Source of the DNA: Desulfobacteraceae bacterium
GTDB lineage: Bacteria > Desulfobacterota > Desulfobacteria > Desulfobacterales > Desulfobacteraceae
Reading direction: 5' to 3'
Assembly: GCA_016743945.1 (NCBI GenBank)
Contig: JADGFI010000012.1
Location: 1 to 64,000 of the forward strand
DNA length: 64,000 bases
The translations under genes were made by a program, and so were the position numbers. A model generated the notes under the pieces. The model had not been told where the DNA came from. It saw only the letters and a program-made list of their open reading frames with translations, and did not search any database. Position 1 is the first letter of the stretch; each line of letters opens with the position of its first letter. Of the stretch, positions 18,201 to 27,604 are shown piece after piece.

Positions 18201-18423
18201 AGTGCTCATGCCGGGGGGAGATTACAGCCTGCTTTTTTTTTGACAGTATATTCAGACGTTATCCTGGCAGGGTGTCCCTCGGTGCGGGTGCCCGAATTGC
18301 TGAATTTAACAAATGCGACTTGCGAAAATTTTATATCTATTATAAAGCTTACAGCTTTTCCGAATGGACAGAAGAATCCAGATAAATATCAGGGTTAGTA
18401 AAAATTTTAACAGGAGAACATCA

Positions 18424-19299
18424 ATGAAAGTATTCGCAATTGCAGTTGTTACGGCCTTTATCATAAGTTTTGGTGCAAACGGCGCCCTTGCCGCTAAGAG
18501 TACCCAGGGAGACGGCCAAGCCCTTCATGGGACATTTAGTGATGCGGGCCTTAAATCTCGCGATCAGGTCAAGGCGGTGATGGACCAGTACAAAGGGCTT
18601 GCCCAGGCCAACCAACAGCTTAAAGAGGCGGGTGCTTCCTACCAGAAATCTTTGACAGCGGATACCAAAAATCTTTCGAGCTATACCACCGACGAGCAAC
18701 TGACGGGTATGGCCGGTATCTACACCTTTGATGCCGGTTATGCCGGGCTGTTTTTCCAGAAAAAGGACCTGGGCAAGTTTCTTGCTGCCCGGAAAACCTT
18801 GTATGAAAAGATCGGGTTAACCATGCCCTTGTCTCCGAAAATGAAAGCCTTGGTTGAAAATCCTGATACGATTCAGGATTTTGCGGCCTGGACAGACGCA
18901 TTGAATGAAGGGGCATCAAATTTTCTGGCCAGCGGGATCACAACAGACGCCCACCTTGATATGCTCGTGGACATGGTTTACGGCATGATGATTGAAGGCA
19001 TGTACATCGTTACCGAATCCATTGCCCTGTCCGATTATTCCCCTCAGATGCTGGCACTGTTAAACAATCAGCATGACCGGATAGATTTTTTGATAAAAAC
19101 CCTCAATGTTTTTCGGGGAGACGAGGCCTTTGAGCGAGCTGTTGAATTTAAAGGGCGGTTGGCTTTTCTAGGAGAGGTTCATAATCTGCTGCTGGTGTCA
19201 CAATTTACAAAGCGGGAAGTCGATGGCCTTCGCCTGCTCATTGCCCCTGAACGTCAGGCCATATTGGATGGAGAAACAAGGGGACTTGTTTCCAAATAG
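18424..19299 (+). CDS. exported protein encoded with an ABCG-like transporter
   Basis: 291 residues from ATG 18424, preceded by AGGAGA at good distance; upstream in-frame starts lack a site. A signal peptide (cut near ALA-A, residue 24) is followed by a mostly helical body rich in Leu, Asp and Lys, without Cys. I do not recognise a named domain. The next gene, 29 bases on, encodes a 1021-residue ABC transporter, so the protein probably serves it as a periplasmic partner; that is inference from position only. Confidence 0.72.
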   Translation: MKVFAIAVVTAFIISFGANGALAAKSTQGDGQALHGTFSDAGLKSRDQVKAVMDQYKGLAQANQQLKEAGASYQKSLTADTKNLSSYTTDEQLTGMAGIYTFDAGYAGLFFQKKDLGKFLAARKTLYEKIGLTMPLSPKMKALVENPDTIQDFAAWTDALNEGASNFLASGITTDAHLDMLVDMVYGMMIEGMYIVTESIALSDYSPQMLALLNNQHDRIDFLIKTLNVFRGDEAFERAVEFKGRLAFLGEVHNLLLVSQFTKREVDGLRLLIAPERQAILDGETRGLVSK

Positions 19300-19328
19300 T
19301 TAATCTGTTGAATTAGATAGGTGCCCGG

Positions 19329-22300
19329 ATGGTTATTTCAGAGTTGACCCTTAATGGTATTTTGCATCTTTTTGCGCTGTTGTCCTCCTGTTATGACCCC
19401 TCCGGGCGTTCAAACGCCCGTGAAGTCGTAGGGGCCTATCTGTCCGATTATCTGTGTATTGTTAATATTGAACAATACATGGGGTTGTTCGACGGATTCC
19501 TTGATTTTTACGATGAGGTGCCTGATCCGGAATTTATTATATCCCAGACCACGGATATCTGCGGCAATCTTGCCGGTCATATCCCCCGGCCTGAACAATA
19601 TGCGGTTTTGCTTCGGTTCTTTGAACTTGCCAAAACCTTCCAGGCGGGTCAAGGTGATATGCTGTCGAACCTGGCCGATGCCGCTGGCAAGGCCTTTGGA
19701 ATTGAAGCCTCTATTCTTCGTGATATGCTCGTCTTGCTCTATAAGGCCGAAGAAATAGAGTCCATCGGTCCCAATCTGCTCTTTGTCCATTCAAAAAAAT
19801 CTTCCGCCAAGACAGCCTGTAAATACCTGGTGTGCGACCATTTTTCAGGGGGGGCCACCGTCCTTCATATTGATGATATTGATACCTTGTTTTTGGCCGC
19901 CCACAGAGATTGTAAATTGACCTTAAACGGTATCCCGGTAAAACCCGGCGCGTTTTATTTGCTGCCCACCGGGGCGATATTACGAGATGTGCATTCCGTC
20001 CCTGTTTATTTTGCCGATATCGTTGCCGCCTTTAAGCCCCTTGACCCAAAAGAGGCCATGGTGTTTGCCGCCCAACATGTTGATTTTCGTTTTTCGGGCA
20101 GTGACAATGGGCTCCACGATTTTTGTTTTAATGCCCTTGGCGGCCAGATGGTCGGGGTGATGGGGGGCAGCGGTGTGGGCAAGTCAACCCTCATCAGTAT
20201 CCTTAACGGTTCCATGGCCCCCCAGGGTGGGCAAATTTTCATAAACGGCCTGGATCTTTATGCCGACCAACAAAAACTTGAGGGCGTGATTGGCTTTGTC
20301 CCCCAGGATGATTTGCTCTTTGATGAGCTGACCGTCTACGAAAACCTTTTTTACAGCAGCCGGCTCTGCCTTGCAGATCTTGAAGAAACGGCCCTTAAAG
20401 AAAAGGTGACGGGCATTTTGGATGAATTGAACCAATTGGAAACATCCGACCTTACTGTGGGATCACCTCTCGAGAAAACCATCAGCGGGGGCCAGCGAAA
20501 ACGGCTCAATATTGCCCTGGAATTGATCCGGGAACCTTCTATCCTTTTTGTGGATGAACCCACCTCGGGGCTCTCCTCTGCGGATTCTCTCAATGTCATC
20601 TCCCTGCTCAAAGAGCAAAGCAATAAGGGCAAATTGATCATCATCATTATCCATCAGCCCTCCTCGGATATTTTCAAAATGTTTGACCAGCTGTGGATCC
20701 TTGACAAGGGTGGCCGGCCCATTTACACGGGCAACCCCATTGATGCCGTCGTTTATTTTCGCAAGGCCATCTGGCAGGCCGGCACCGAAGAGTGCCTTTG
20801 TCCCCAATGTGGCAATGTCAATCCGGAACAGATATTTGATATTATCGAGATGAAAGAATTGGACGACCAGGGGTACGCAACTGCCCGGCGCCGCTTCTCA
20901 CCAGCAGATTGGCATGGCCGCCATCGAGAAACGAGATCCGATGAAAAACTGTTCTTCCCGAAGGAGATGGCGCCGCCTGCCAAAGCCCTTCGACGTCCCG
21001 GTCTTGGAGGACAGCTGGCTATTTTTTTTAAACGAAACCTTCTGGCCCGGTTGGCAAACCGGCAGTACCTGGCCATCAACCTGCTGGAGGCCCCTTTCCT
21101 GGCCTGGGTCATCGCCTCCATTGCCCGGGTTGAAACGGCCCAGGGTTATTCGTTTGGCGACAATCATAATATCCCGGTATATTTTTTTATGAGTGTGATT
21201 GTGGCCTTGTTCATGGGATTGTCGGTGAGTGCTGAAGAAATTATCCGGGACCGCAAAATTTTAAGCCGGGAGCGGTTTCTCCATTTGAGCTGGTTCAGCT
21301 ATATCAATGCCAAGGTGTTGTACCTGTGCATGGTGGGGGCCGTCCAGATGGGGCTTTATGTTCTGGTGGGCAATACCCTGCTGGCAATACCCGAGTTCAC
21401 CCTTCAATTCTGGCTGGTGCTTTTTTCCTGCTCGGTCTGCGCCAGTATGATCGGACTCAACATATCAGCCGCCTTTAAAACAGTGGTGACCATCTATATC
21501 ATGATTCCGCTGCTGCTGGTGCCCCAGATTATCATTGGTGGCATGGTGGTCTCCTTTGATGATCTGATCCCCTCCCATACCCTTCATAACCGGGTGCCGC
21601 TCATCGGCAATCTCATGCCCTCCCGCTGGGGGTTTGAAGCAGCGGTTGTGGGTCAGTTTTGCGGCAATCGTTTCCAGGCCCCCTACACCGAACTGGATGG
21701 CCGGATCAACCGAGCCGACTATATGATCAACTATTATGTGCCCGAACTTCGTTCCCAGATCGATTTCCCCTTTTTAGATGCAGCGGGCGCCCGGGATTCG
21801 CAGCAGGTAAAAACGGGCCTAGGCTTATTGAAAAATGAATTTGCGACGCTGGCGGTTGAAGAGGGAATAGCACTTTCCTTGCCGGCAACTGCATTTGATC
21901 CTGAAGGCTACTCGCGCAGGGTTGCAAAGCAATTGAAGGCGGGTTTGGCAACCTTGGTGAACTTCTACCGGGGAAAAAGGAAGCTGGCAGATGATCAACG
22001 AAGGTCCCTGGAATCAGTCCGCAGGAAAGAAATGGGCGAAGTAGGATATCAGGCACTGGAAAAAAAATATCAGAACAAGAGCCTGGTGGACCTTGTGAGA
22101 AACCGTGATAATCTGGATGATTACCGGATTACCCCTCTCAAAATTGTCCGCCTGTCCGATCCTGTTTTTACACAAGAATTGTCATCATGGGGCGGAGCGC
22201 CTTTTTTTGCCGGCCAGAAGCGGGTGGGGAACAAGGTGGTTTCCACCTATTTGTTTGATCTTGGGGTTTTATGGGTCGCCTCATGCCTTCTTTATGCTGC

Positions 22301-22394
22301 CCTGTACTGGAATTTATTGACGCATTTGCTCGGCCTTGGCACATCTTTTTCTTTGTATTTGTATCAAACTGCTTTTAAACGCCGTCAAAGGTAA
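19329..22394 (+). CDS. ABCG-like ATPase-permease fusion transporter
   Basis: 1021-residue single-chain ABC half-transporter. Residues about 1-250 form a non-catalytic N-terminal region, partly helical (possibly TerB-like), then an ATPase with Walker A GGSGVGKST (about 280), signature ISGGQRKRL and Walker B ILFVDEPTS followed by a long HQPSSDIFKMFD switch region typical of the ABCG/White group. A CPQC-containing linker leads to an ABC-2 permease with six membrane segments. Between the last two lies a soluble loop of about 190 residues, far larger than in ABCG proteins. Co-oriented with the exported protein upstream. Family-level role is export of lipids or hydrophobic compounds; the substrate is unknown. 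Confidence 0.85.
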   Translation: MVISELTLNGILHLFALLSSCYDPSGRSNAREVVGAYLSDYLCIVNIEQYMGLFDGFLDFYDEVPDPEFIISQTTDICGNLAGHIPRPEQYAVLLRFFELAKTFQAGQGDMLSNLADAAGKAFGIEASILRDMLVLLYKAEEIESIGPNLLFVHSKKSSAKTACKYLVCDHFSGGATVLHIDDIDTLFLAAHRDCKLTLNGIPVKPGAFYLLPTGAILRDVHSVPVYFADIVAAFKPLDPKEAMVFAAQHVDFRFSGSDNGLHDFCFNALGGQMVGVMGGSGVGKSTLISILNGSMAPQGGQIFINGLDLYADQQKLEGVIGFVPQDDLLFDELTVYENLFYSSRLCLADLEETALKEKVTGILDELNQLETSDLTVGSPLEKTISGGQRKRLNIALELIREPSILFVDEPTSGLSSADSLNVISLLKEQSNKGKLIIIIIHQPSSDIFKMFDQLWILDKGGRPIYTGNPIDAVVYFRKAIWQAGTEECLCPQCGNVNPEQIFDIIEMKELDDQGYATARRRFSPADWHGRHRETRSDEKLFFPKEMAPPAKALRRPGLGGQLAIFFKRNLLARLANRQYLAINLLEAPFLAWVIASIARVETAQGYSFGDNHNIPVYFFMSVIVALFMGLSVSAEEIIRDRKILSRERFLHLSWFSYINAKVLYLCMVGAVQMGLYVLVGNTLLAIPEFTLQFWLVLFSCSVCASMIGLNISAAFKTVVTIYIMIPLLLVPQIIIGGMVVSFDDLIPSHTLHNRVPLIGNLMPSRWGFEAAVVGQFCGNRFQAPYTELDGRINRADYMINYYVPELRSQIDFPFLDAAGARDSQQVKTGLGLLKNEFATLAVEEGIALSLPATAFDPEGYSRRVAKQLKAGLATLVNFYRGKRKLADDQRRSLESVRRKEMGEVGYQALEKKYQNKSLVDLVRNRDNLDDYRITPLKIVRLSDPVFTQELSSWGGAPFFAGQKRVGNKVVSTYLFDLGVLWVASCLLYAALYWNLLTHLLGLGTSFSLYLYQTAFKRRQR

Positions 22395-22399
22395 GGGCG

Positions 22400-23020
22400 T
22401 CAGATGTCTGTCTGGATGAGAAGGCCGGTCAGGTAGGTACAGGTCACCATCAGGCTTTCCAGGTCCAGGTAGGTGGCAGCATTGTCATGATATAGGAAGG
22501 AGGCATTGGCCGGCAGCATCTCCTCCCTGTCGTTGAAGTTGAGGATAATGGGGATGCGGTGCAGCGCTCTGAAACGAACGCTCAAATCATGGGAAGCGGT
22601 TTCCACACGTCTGCCGCCAAGCCGGGTGCACCGGGCTTTTAATTTTTCCAGATTGTCTGAAAACGTGGTTTCAATAATCTTGGCGGTATTGGTGGTAAAG
22701 CTTGAAAATAGGGGACCGGCATTGGAAAACTCCCTGAAAGTCACCAGTTTATGGGTGGTCTCATGGATACGATCCGGGCATAAAAGCAAGTATTTTAACA
22801 GCAATACCCGGATTGCAGGTGTGAGATCGCAGCCTTCGAAATCTATTATTTCTTGTTTTGAAACAAGAATTTTCCGGTTGAAAAAATCAATGACAAAGGA
22901 TTGGCCCGCTATCCTTGCACCCAGGATATCTGCTTTTTCAGGGGAAAAAACAAATTCTTGGAACGCTGACATACACGCCTTTAATTTTTCGTCAAAGACT
23001 TGAAAGGATTCCATGCTCAT
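22400..23020 (-). CDS. DUF3786-family protein
   Basis: 206-residue soluble protein. FFNRKILVSK, LTPAIRVLLLKYLL, LVTFREFSNAGPLFSSF and IPIILNFNDREEMLPANAS followed by LYHDNAATYLDLE match my recollection of the DUF3786 family, common in anaerobic deltaproteobacteria and of unknown function; family members often accompany corrinoid or metal-cofactor genes. Its ATG overlaps the stop of the 59-residue gene upstream (ATGA), so three small genes form a tightly coupled operon. Confidence 0.75.
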   Translation of the reverse strand: MSMESFQVFDEKLKACMSAFQEFVFSPEKADILGARIAGQSFVIDFFNRKILVSKQEIIDFEGCDLTPAIRVLLLKYLLLCPDRIHETTHKLVTFREFSNAGPLFSSFTTNTAKIIETTFSDNLEKLKARCTRLGGRRVETASHDLSVRFRALHRIPIILNFNDREEMLPANASFLYHDNAATYLDLESLMVTCTYLTGLLIQTDI

Positions 23021-23196
23021 TCCTTGGACTTCATTGCGGCCAGTTGTTTTGCCAGGGCCTCATATTCATCTTCATAGTCTAAAAGTTCCATCATGACCGG
23101 CGGCTTTGTGGAGTGGGCCGGCAACCGGTCGCGGGTTTCTTTGATCAGGATTTCAAGGGTTTCCATGCGCGTTGTTATGGTCTTAATATCTGTCAT
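23017..23196 (-). CDS. small acidic helical protein
   Basis: 59 residues, predicted to be almost entirely helical (TRMETLEILIKETRDRL, then EDEYEALAKQLAAMKSKE). The start ATG directly follows the stop codon of the zinc-ribbon gene and the stop overlaps the DUF3786 start by four bases. Such tight packing supports real translation. No family recognised. Confidence 0.65.
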   Translation of the reverse strand: MTDIKTITTRMETLEILIKETRDRLPAHSTKPPVMMELLDYEDEYEALAKQLAAMKSKE

Positions 23197-23439
23197 TTAA
23201 TAATTGACTCCGGCGGCTTTTGCAAATTTGGAACTATGGGAATGGCAGGGGGTAACGCCATAAACCATCCCGCACAAGGGGCATTGGGATTCCATGATTT
23301 CCATTTGAAAGTGATTATGACAGTTCGTGCAGTCAATTTCAAGGGCGCAGGCCAAGGGGGTTGCGTTAAACCCCATCATTCGGATCTTATCCACAATCTG
23401 TTTACCTGATTCAAAGGCGCCTGAACATCCATCATGCAT
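23197..23439 (-). CDS. small zinc-ribbon protein
   Basis: 80-residue Cys/His-rich protein with CTNCHNHFQMEIMESQCPLC, a four-Cys ribbon that should bind zinc or iron, and a further CHSHSS near the C-terminus. An N-terminal Cys (MHDGC) is also present. It is first in the three-gene operon ending with the DUF3786 protein. Function unknown. Confidence 0.7.
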   Translation of the reverse strand: MHDGCSGAFESGKQIVDKIRMMGFNATPLACALEIDCTNCHNHFQMEIMESQCPLCGMVYGVTPCHSHSSKFAKAAGVNY

Positions 23440-23548
23440 TTTTGATTCCTTTTATTTTTTTGTTAAAATTTTAACCGGCATGGCCGGAGGTTCGTATAAA
23501 AGTTTAACAAAAAATTAGTCCCTTAACCTTGATCTGTATCAAGAGAAT

Positions 23549-23596
23549 AAAAAAAGGCCTTTGGAACCAACGCGTTGGTTTCAAAGGCCTTTGCTG
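23549..23596 (-). terminator. strong terminator downstream of upp
   Basis: A near-perfect palindrome (AAAGGCCTTTG-AAACCAACG with CGTTGGTTCCAAAGGCC as the partner arm) of about 18 base pairs at 23555-23596, followed on the minus strand by TTTTTTTATTC. It begins about 37 bases after the upp stop codon. Confidence 0.85.
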
Positions 23597-23632
23597 TGTC
23601 TGGATCGGAATTGATGTTTTTAAAGTGTGGGG

Positions 23633-24259
23633 TTATTTTGTTCCAAAAATTTTATCGCCAGCATCCCCTAGGCCCGGAAGAATATAGCCGATATCATTGA
23701 GGCATTCGTCCACACTTGCCGTATAAATATCCACATCCGGATGCTTTTGGGCTACTTTGGCAATTCCTTCCGGGGCTGCCACAAGGAACAATCCTTTTAT
23801 CTCTTTACATCCTGCCTCTTTGAGCAGATCAATGGTGGCAATAAGCGTGCCGCCGGTGGCCAGCATGGGATCAAGGATCAGGGCGGTTCTTTCTTCCATT
23901 GCACTGGCTGTCTTGACGTAATACTGAACCGGCTTAAGGGTTTGTTCATTTCGGTAAAAGCCAACCACGCTGACTTTGGCCGAAGGGATAAGGTCGATCA
24001 CCCCATCCATCATGCCGAGTCCCGCCCTTAAAATGGGAACAATGGTAATTTTTTTACCTTTTATTTTCTCGATTTCCACCTTGCCGGCCCAGCCTTCGAT
24101 GACTTTTTTTTCAGTGGCAAGGTTTTTGGTGGCCTCATAGGTCAAAAGCCTTGCCACCTCCGATGCCAATTCCCTGAAGTCCTTGGTGCTGATATCCTTT
24201 TGCCGCATGAGTCCTAATTTATGTTTAATGAGAGGATGGTCCTCTACAAATACAGCCAT
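23633..24259 (-). CDS. upp: uracil phosphoribosyltransferase
   Basis: 208 residues, the normal length. It makes UMP from uracil and PRPP in pyrimidine salvage. The PRPP-binding motif is [13 protein letters not shown] (about residues 127-139), and the uracil-binding region is seen as [17 protein letters not shown] at the end. RAGLGMMDG near residue 79 is another signature. The gene stands alone, divergent from priA, with its own terminator. Confidence 0.97.
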   Translation of the reverse strand: MAVFVEDHPLIKHKLGLMRQKDISTKDFRELASEVARLLTYEATKNLATEKKVIEGWAGKVEIEKIKGKKITIVPILRAGLGMMDGVIDLIPSAKVSVVGFYRNEQTLKPVQYYVKTASAMEERTALILDPMLATGGTLIATIDLLKEAGCKEIKGLFLVAAPEGIAKVAQKHPDVDIYTASVDECLNDIGYILPGLGDAGDKIFGTK

Positions 24260-24425
24260 GGTGCCTCCTAAGTCGCGTTATAGTCTTTGTTATTTTATGT
24301 AATGTATTGCCTTTTATTGCTTTGACGAAAGTATATATCCTTTCATAATTATAAAACACCGCTTTTTTAGTCAAGAAAATAAGTCTGATGTTGAAATTAA
24401 TCTTTTTTTGTGCACAATAGATCCC

Positions 24426-26867
24426 ATGATCCAAACAGATTACATAGACGTCAGCGTGACACTGCCCCTGGATATTACCTTTGTTTATAAGGTACCGGAT
24501 CATCTACGGGAACAATGTGCTTTAGGGATGCGGGTTCTGGTCCCCTTTGGCAGGCGGCGGGTGACCGGCTATATCCTCGGGGAACAGACAAGCGCCGGCC
24601 CCTACAAAGCCAAAAATATTTTGGATGTGCTGGATGACCATCCCCTGTTTCCGGTGAATGAAATCAGCTTTTTTAAATGGGTGGCCCAATATTATATTTA
24701 TCCCCTGGGTGAGGTTATTAAAACAGCCCTCCCCGCAGGTCTTGACCGCCAGGATGTTTCCTGCGTGTTTGTGACGCCCGGAGGAATAAACGCATTTTCC
24801 ACAGGGACTCTTGCCCCCGGCGAGGCCGGGGTGATCCAATTTTTAAAGGAACGAGAGGGGTGTACCCTCAAGCAATTGATAAAAAGCAGTTCTAATCTTT
24901 CCATTGCAGCCCTGGTCCGCAAAATGGAAAAAAAAGATCTGCTGACGGTTTCTGCTATTTTGAAACGAGAAATAGCCAACATCAAACGAGAAAAATTTAT
25001 CCAGCATTTGGGCAAAGTGCCTGCAACTGATATTCGGCTTTCCCAGAAACGTCAACAGATTTTGAGCATTGTCCGGGAACGACAAGAAGTTTCCCTGACA
25101 AGTCTCAAGGTCCATGTCCCCACCGCAGCAAGGCTGATTGGGCCCCTGGCTGAACTAGGCTATATCACAATCGTTCAGCGCCAGGTTTTTCGGGACCCCC
25201 TGGGGGATCCGGTGGAGCCGGATACCCCGCCCACCCTCACCGATGAGCAGACCGTTCTGATTGAAGCCGTAAGGGCGAATCGACACAAAGGGTTTATTTC
25301 CTATCTGTTGACAGGTGTCACGGGATCGGGCAAAACCGAGGTCTATATGCGTCTTGTGGCAGATGCGGTTAAATCGGGCAAAACAGCCATTGTCCTGGTG
25401 CCGGAGATTGCCCTGATCTCCCAGACCGAGCGGCGGTTCCGGGCCCGGTTTGGGGAGAAGATCGCCGTGATCCATTCCATGCTCACCCATGGGGAGCGTC
25501 TGGATCAGTGGCGCAAGCTTGCCATGGGTAAGGTCAGCATCGTGATCGGGGCACGGTCCGCCATCTTCTCCCCCGTTGAAAATATCGGGGTGATTATTGT
25601 GGATGAAGAACATGACACCTCTTATAAACAGGAAACAGGACTGCGATACAATGCCCGGGACTTGGCTGTTGTCCGGGGAAAGATGCAGGATTGTCCGGTT
25701 ATCCTGGGATCTGCCACTCCCTCGCTTCAATCCTATCAAAATGTGGTGGATCATAAATTTACCCAGCTGACCCTTGAACGTCGGGTCAACCAAAACCCGC
25801 TGCCAAAAATTACCCTGGTGGACTTAAAAAAATACAAGGATTTCAGGGGGACAGAAAGGATTATCACCCCTGAACTGGCACTCCAGATTCGGGCCTGTCT
25901 TGAACGGGGCAACCAGGCATTGATTTTTTTAAACAGAAGGGGATTTGCCACCTTCCCTGCCTGCAAAGAGTGCGGTAAATCCCTTAAGTGTAAGTTCTGT
26001 GATGTGACCATGACCTTTCATAAGGGTCAGGACACCTATAAATGTCATCTTTGCGGGCACACCCTGCCGGCCTCGGTCCGTTGTCCCGAGTGCCGTTCCA
26101 AAAAAATTCAAAATTTCGGGTTTGGTACGGAAAAAATAGAGACCATGCTCAAGTCCATGTTTCCCGATGCAAGGCTGACAAGGATGGATCAGGATACCAC
26201 TTCCAAAAAGGGGAGTGTTTTAAAGCTGCTGAAAAGTATCCGGAACCGTACCGTTGATATTATCGTGGGAACCCAGATGCTGGCCAAGGGTCATGATTTC
26301 CCCTCGATCACCCTGGTGGGGGTGATCTGTGCGGATCTCAGCTTAAGTCTGCCGGATTTTCGGGCCAGTGAGCGGACCTTTCAGTTATTGGCCCAGGTGG
26401 CAGGAAGGGCGGGCCGCGGCAAGGAGCCGGGGAAGGTGATCATGCAAACCTATAATCCCGAGCATTTTTCCATTGAGGCGGCCCGGCAACAAGATTATCT
26501 GGACTTTTTTAACCATGAAGCACCTTTCAGAAAGGCGTTGATGTACCCGCCCTTTACCCGGATGATCCAATTAAAAATATCCGGCAGGGATGAACAAAAG
26601 GTTGGTCAGGTTGTTGAACAGGTGGCCGATGTTTTGAGGCAGCTGTTATCAGCCGCCCCAAAAATAAAAGAGACAGTGCAGATCCTTGGGCCCATAGAGG
26701 CGTCCATCCACAGAATTTCTTCCCGGTTTCGCTGGCAGATTCTGATCAAAAGTGAGTCTTCCATCCATATTAGCCGCCTGGTAAACGCCATGCGGGTTCA
26801 TCCATCCATAAAAGGCATCAAACAGGTGACCATTGCCATTGATGTGGATCCCTATTCGTTGATGTAG
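24426..26867 (+). CDS. priA: primosomal protein N' (replication restart helicase)
   Basis: 813 residues from ATG 24426; a TTG six codons earlier is also in frame. PriA reloads DnaB at stalled forks. The N-terminal 3'-DNA-binding region is followed by a helicase with Walker A GVTGSGKTEVY and DEEH (VDEEHDTSYKQE), and the PriA zinc site with four Cys pairs between CKECGKSLKCKFC and CHLCGHTLPASVRCPEC. GTQMLAKGHDFP and QVAGRAGRG mark the second helicase lobe. The stop is ten bases from the convergent PilZ gene. Confidence 0.96.
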   Translation: MIQTDYIDVSVTLPLDITFVYKVPDHLREQCALGMRVLVPFGRRRVTGYILGEQTSAGPYKAKNILDVLDDHPLFPVNEISFFKWVAQYYIYPLGEVIKTALPAGLDRQDVSCVFVTPGGINAFSTGTLAPGEAGVIQFLKEREGCTLKQLIKSSSNLSIAALVRKMEKKDLLTVSAILKREIANIKREKFIQHLGKVPATDIRLSQKRQQILSIVRERQEVSLTSLKVHVPTAARLIGPLAELGYITIVQRQVFRDPLGDPVEPDTPPTLTDEQTVLIEAVRANRHKGFISYLLTGVTGSGKTEVYMRLVADAVKSGKTAIVLVPEIALISQTERRFRARFGEKIAVIHSMLTHGERLDQWRKLAMGKVSIVIGARSAIFSPVENIGVIIVDEEHDTSYKQETGLRYNARDLAVVRGKMQDCPVILGSATPSLQSYQNVVDHKFTQLTLERRVNQNPLPKITLVDLKKYKDFRGTERIITPELALQIRACLERGNQALIFLNRRGFATFPACKECGKSLKCKFCDVTMTFHKGQDTYKCHLCGHTLPASVRCPECRSKKIQNFGFGTEKIETMLKSMFPDARLTRMDQDTTSKKGSVLKLLKSIRNRTVDIIVGTQMLAKGHDFPSITLVGVICADLSLSLPDFRASERTFQLLAQVAGRAGRGKEPGKVIMQTYNPEHFSIEAARQQDYLDFFNHEAPFRKALMYPPFTRMIQLKISGRDEQKVGQVVEQVADVLRQLLSAAPKIKETVQILGPIEASIHRISSRFRWQILIKSESSIHISRLVNAMRVHPSIKGIKQVTIAIDVDPYSLM

Positions 26868-26876
26868 AAAGGCCTC

Positions 26877-27359
26877 TTAAACATATAGTTTGTTGAAAAA
26901 TAGATAGGGACCCAGATTGTCATGATGTTCTTCTTCGGTGAATTCAGCCGTCAGGTAACGGCCATTTCTGGCCAGAACCCTGGCTTGTTTTTTAACAATG
27001 GATTGTTTTCCATCGTCCAGGACAAATTCCAGGACCAGGTTGATGCCCGGCAGAATTTTTTGGTCAACATTGGTTTTCAGGGTAATCCCCTTGCTGTTGA
27101 GCCTTTTGATGATCATCTTGCCGGAATATTTGTTATCTCCCGTTGACACAAAGGTACCCGCCAGCATGGTTTCCTGCCCGGGATCGGATTTGTTCTCAAG
27201 AATGACGATATAGGTGTGGCCGCAGTTGCATTTGTATTTAACCCGGGTGTGGCGTTTGGTCAATTTGTATTCGGACAATTGCAGGGTTTTGGTCCGATTG
27301 CATTCAGGACAGACAAGCCGGGCCGTGTCAAGATTGTCAATACTCACTTTTTGTTCCAT
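26877..27359 (-). CDS. zinc-ribbon / PilZ-domain protein
   Basis: 160 residues. An N-terminal zinc ribbon (CPEC at about 17-20 and CNCGH at about 44-48) precedes a PilZ-like beta-barrel (about 80-150), the type that can bind cyclic-di-GMP. The RxxxR and D/NxSxxG signatures are poorly kept (KRLNSKGITLKT is the best match to the second), so nucleotide binding is uncertain. Lone gene, convergent with priA. Given the HD-GYP enzyme in the window, a role in c-di-GMP response is possible. Confidence 0.65.
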   Translation of the reverse strand: MEQKVSIDNLDTARLVCPECNRTKTLQLSEYKLTKRHTRVKYKCNCGHTYIVILENKSDPGQETMLAGTFVSTGDNKYSGKMIIKRLNSKGITLKTNVDQKILPGINLVLEFVLDDGKQSIVKKQARVLARNGRYLTAEFTEEEHHDNLGPYLFFNKLYV

Positions 27360-27604
27360 TCCGCACTCCTTTAATTTCAGTTGAAACCGGCTTTGGTGAG
27401 GTCCCTTAAACGATTACTTAAATTTCATTGTTTCACGTTTTATGCCAGGTTGGAAAAATATTGTTTGATCTTATTGAAATTATTCGATATATTTTATTAA
27501 AATTAAATATGCGCAATGTGTCGATCGAGGCAATGGTTTTATTTGATAGGCAGTATTTTTATTCGGTTATAATGCTTAAATATAGTTAGTGACAAGAGGT
27601 GCAA

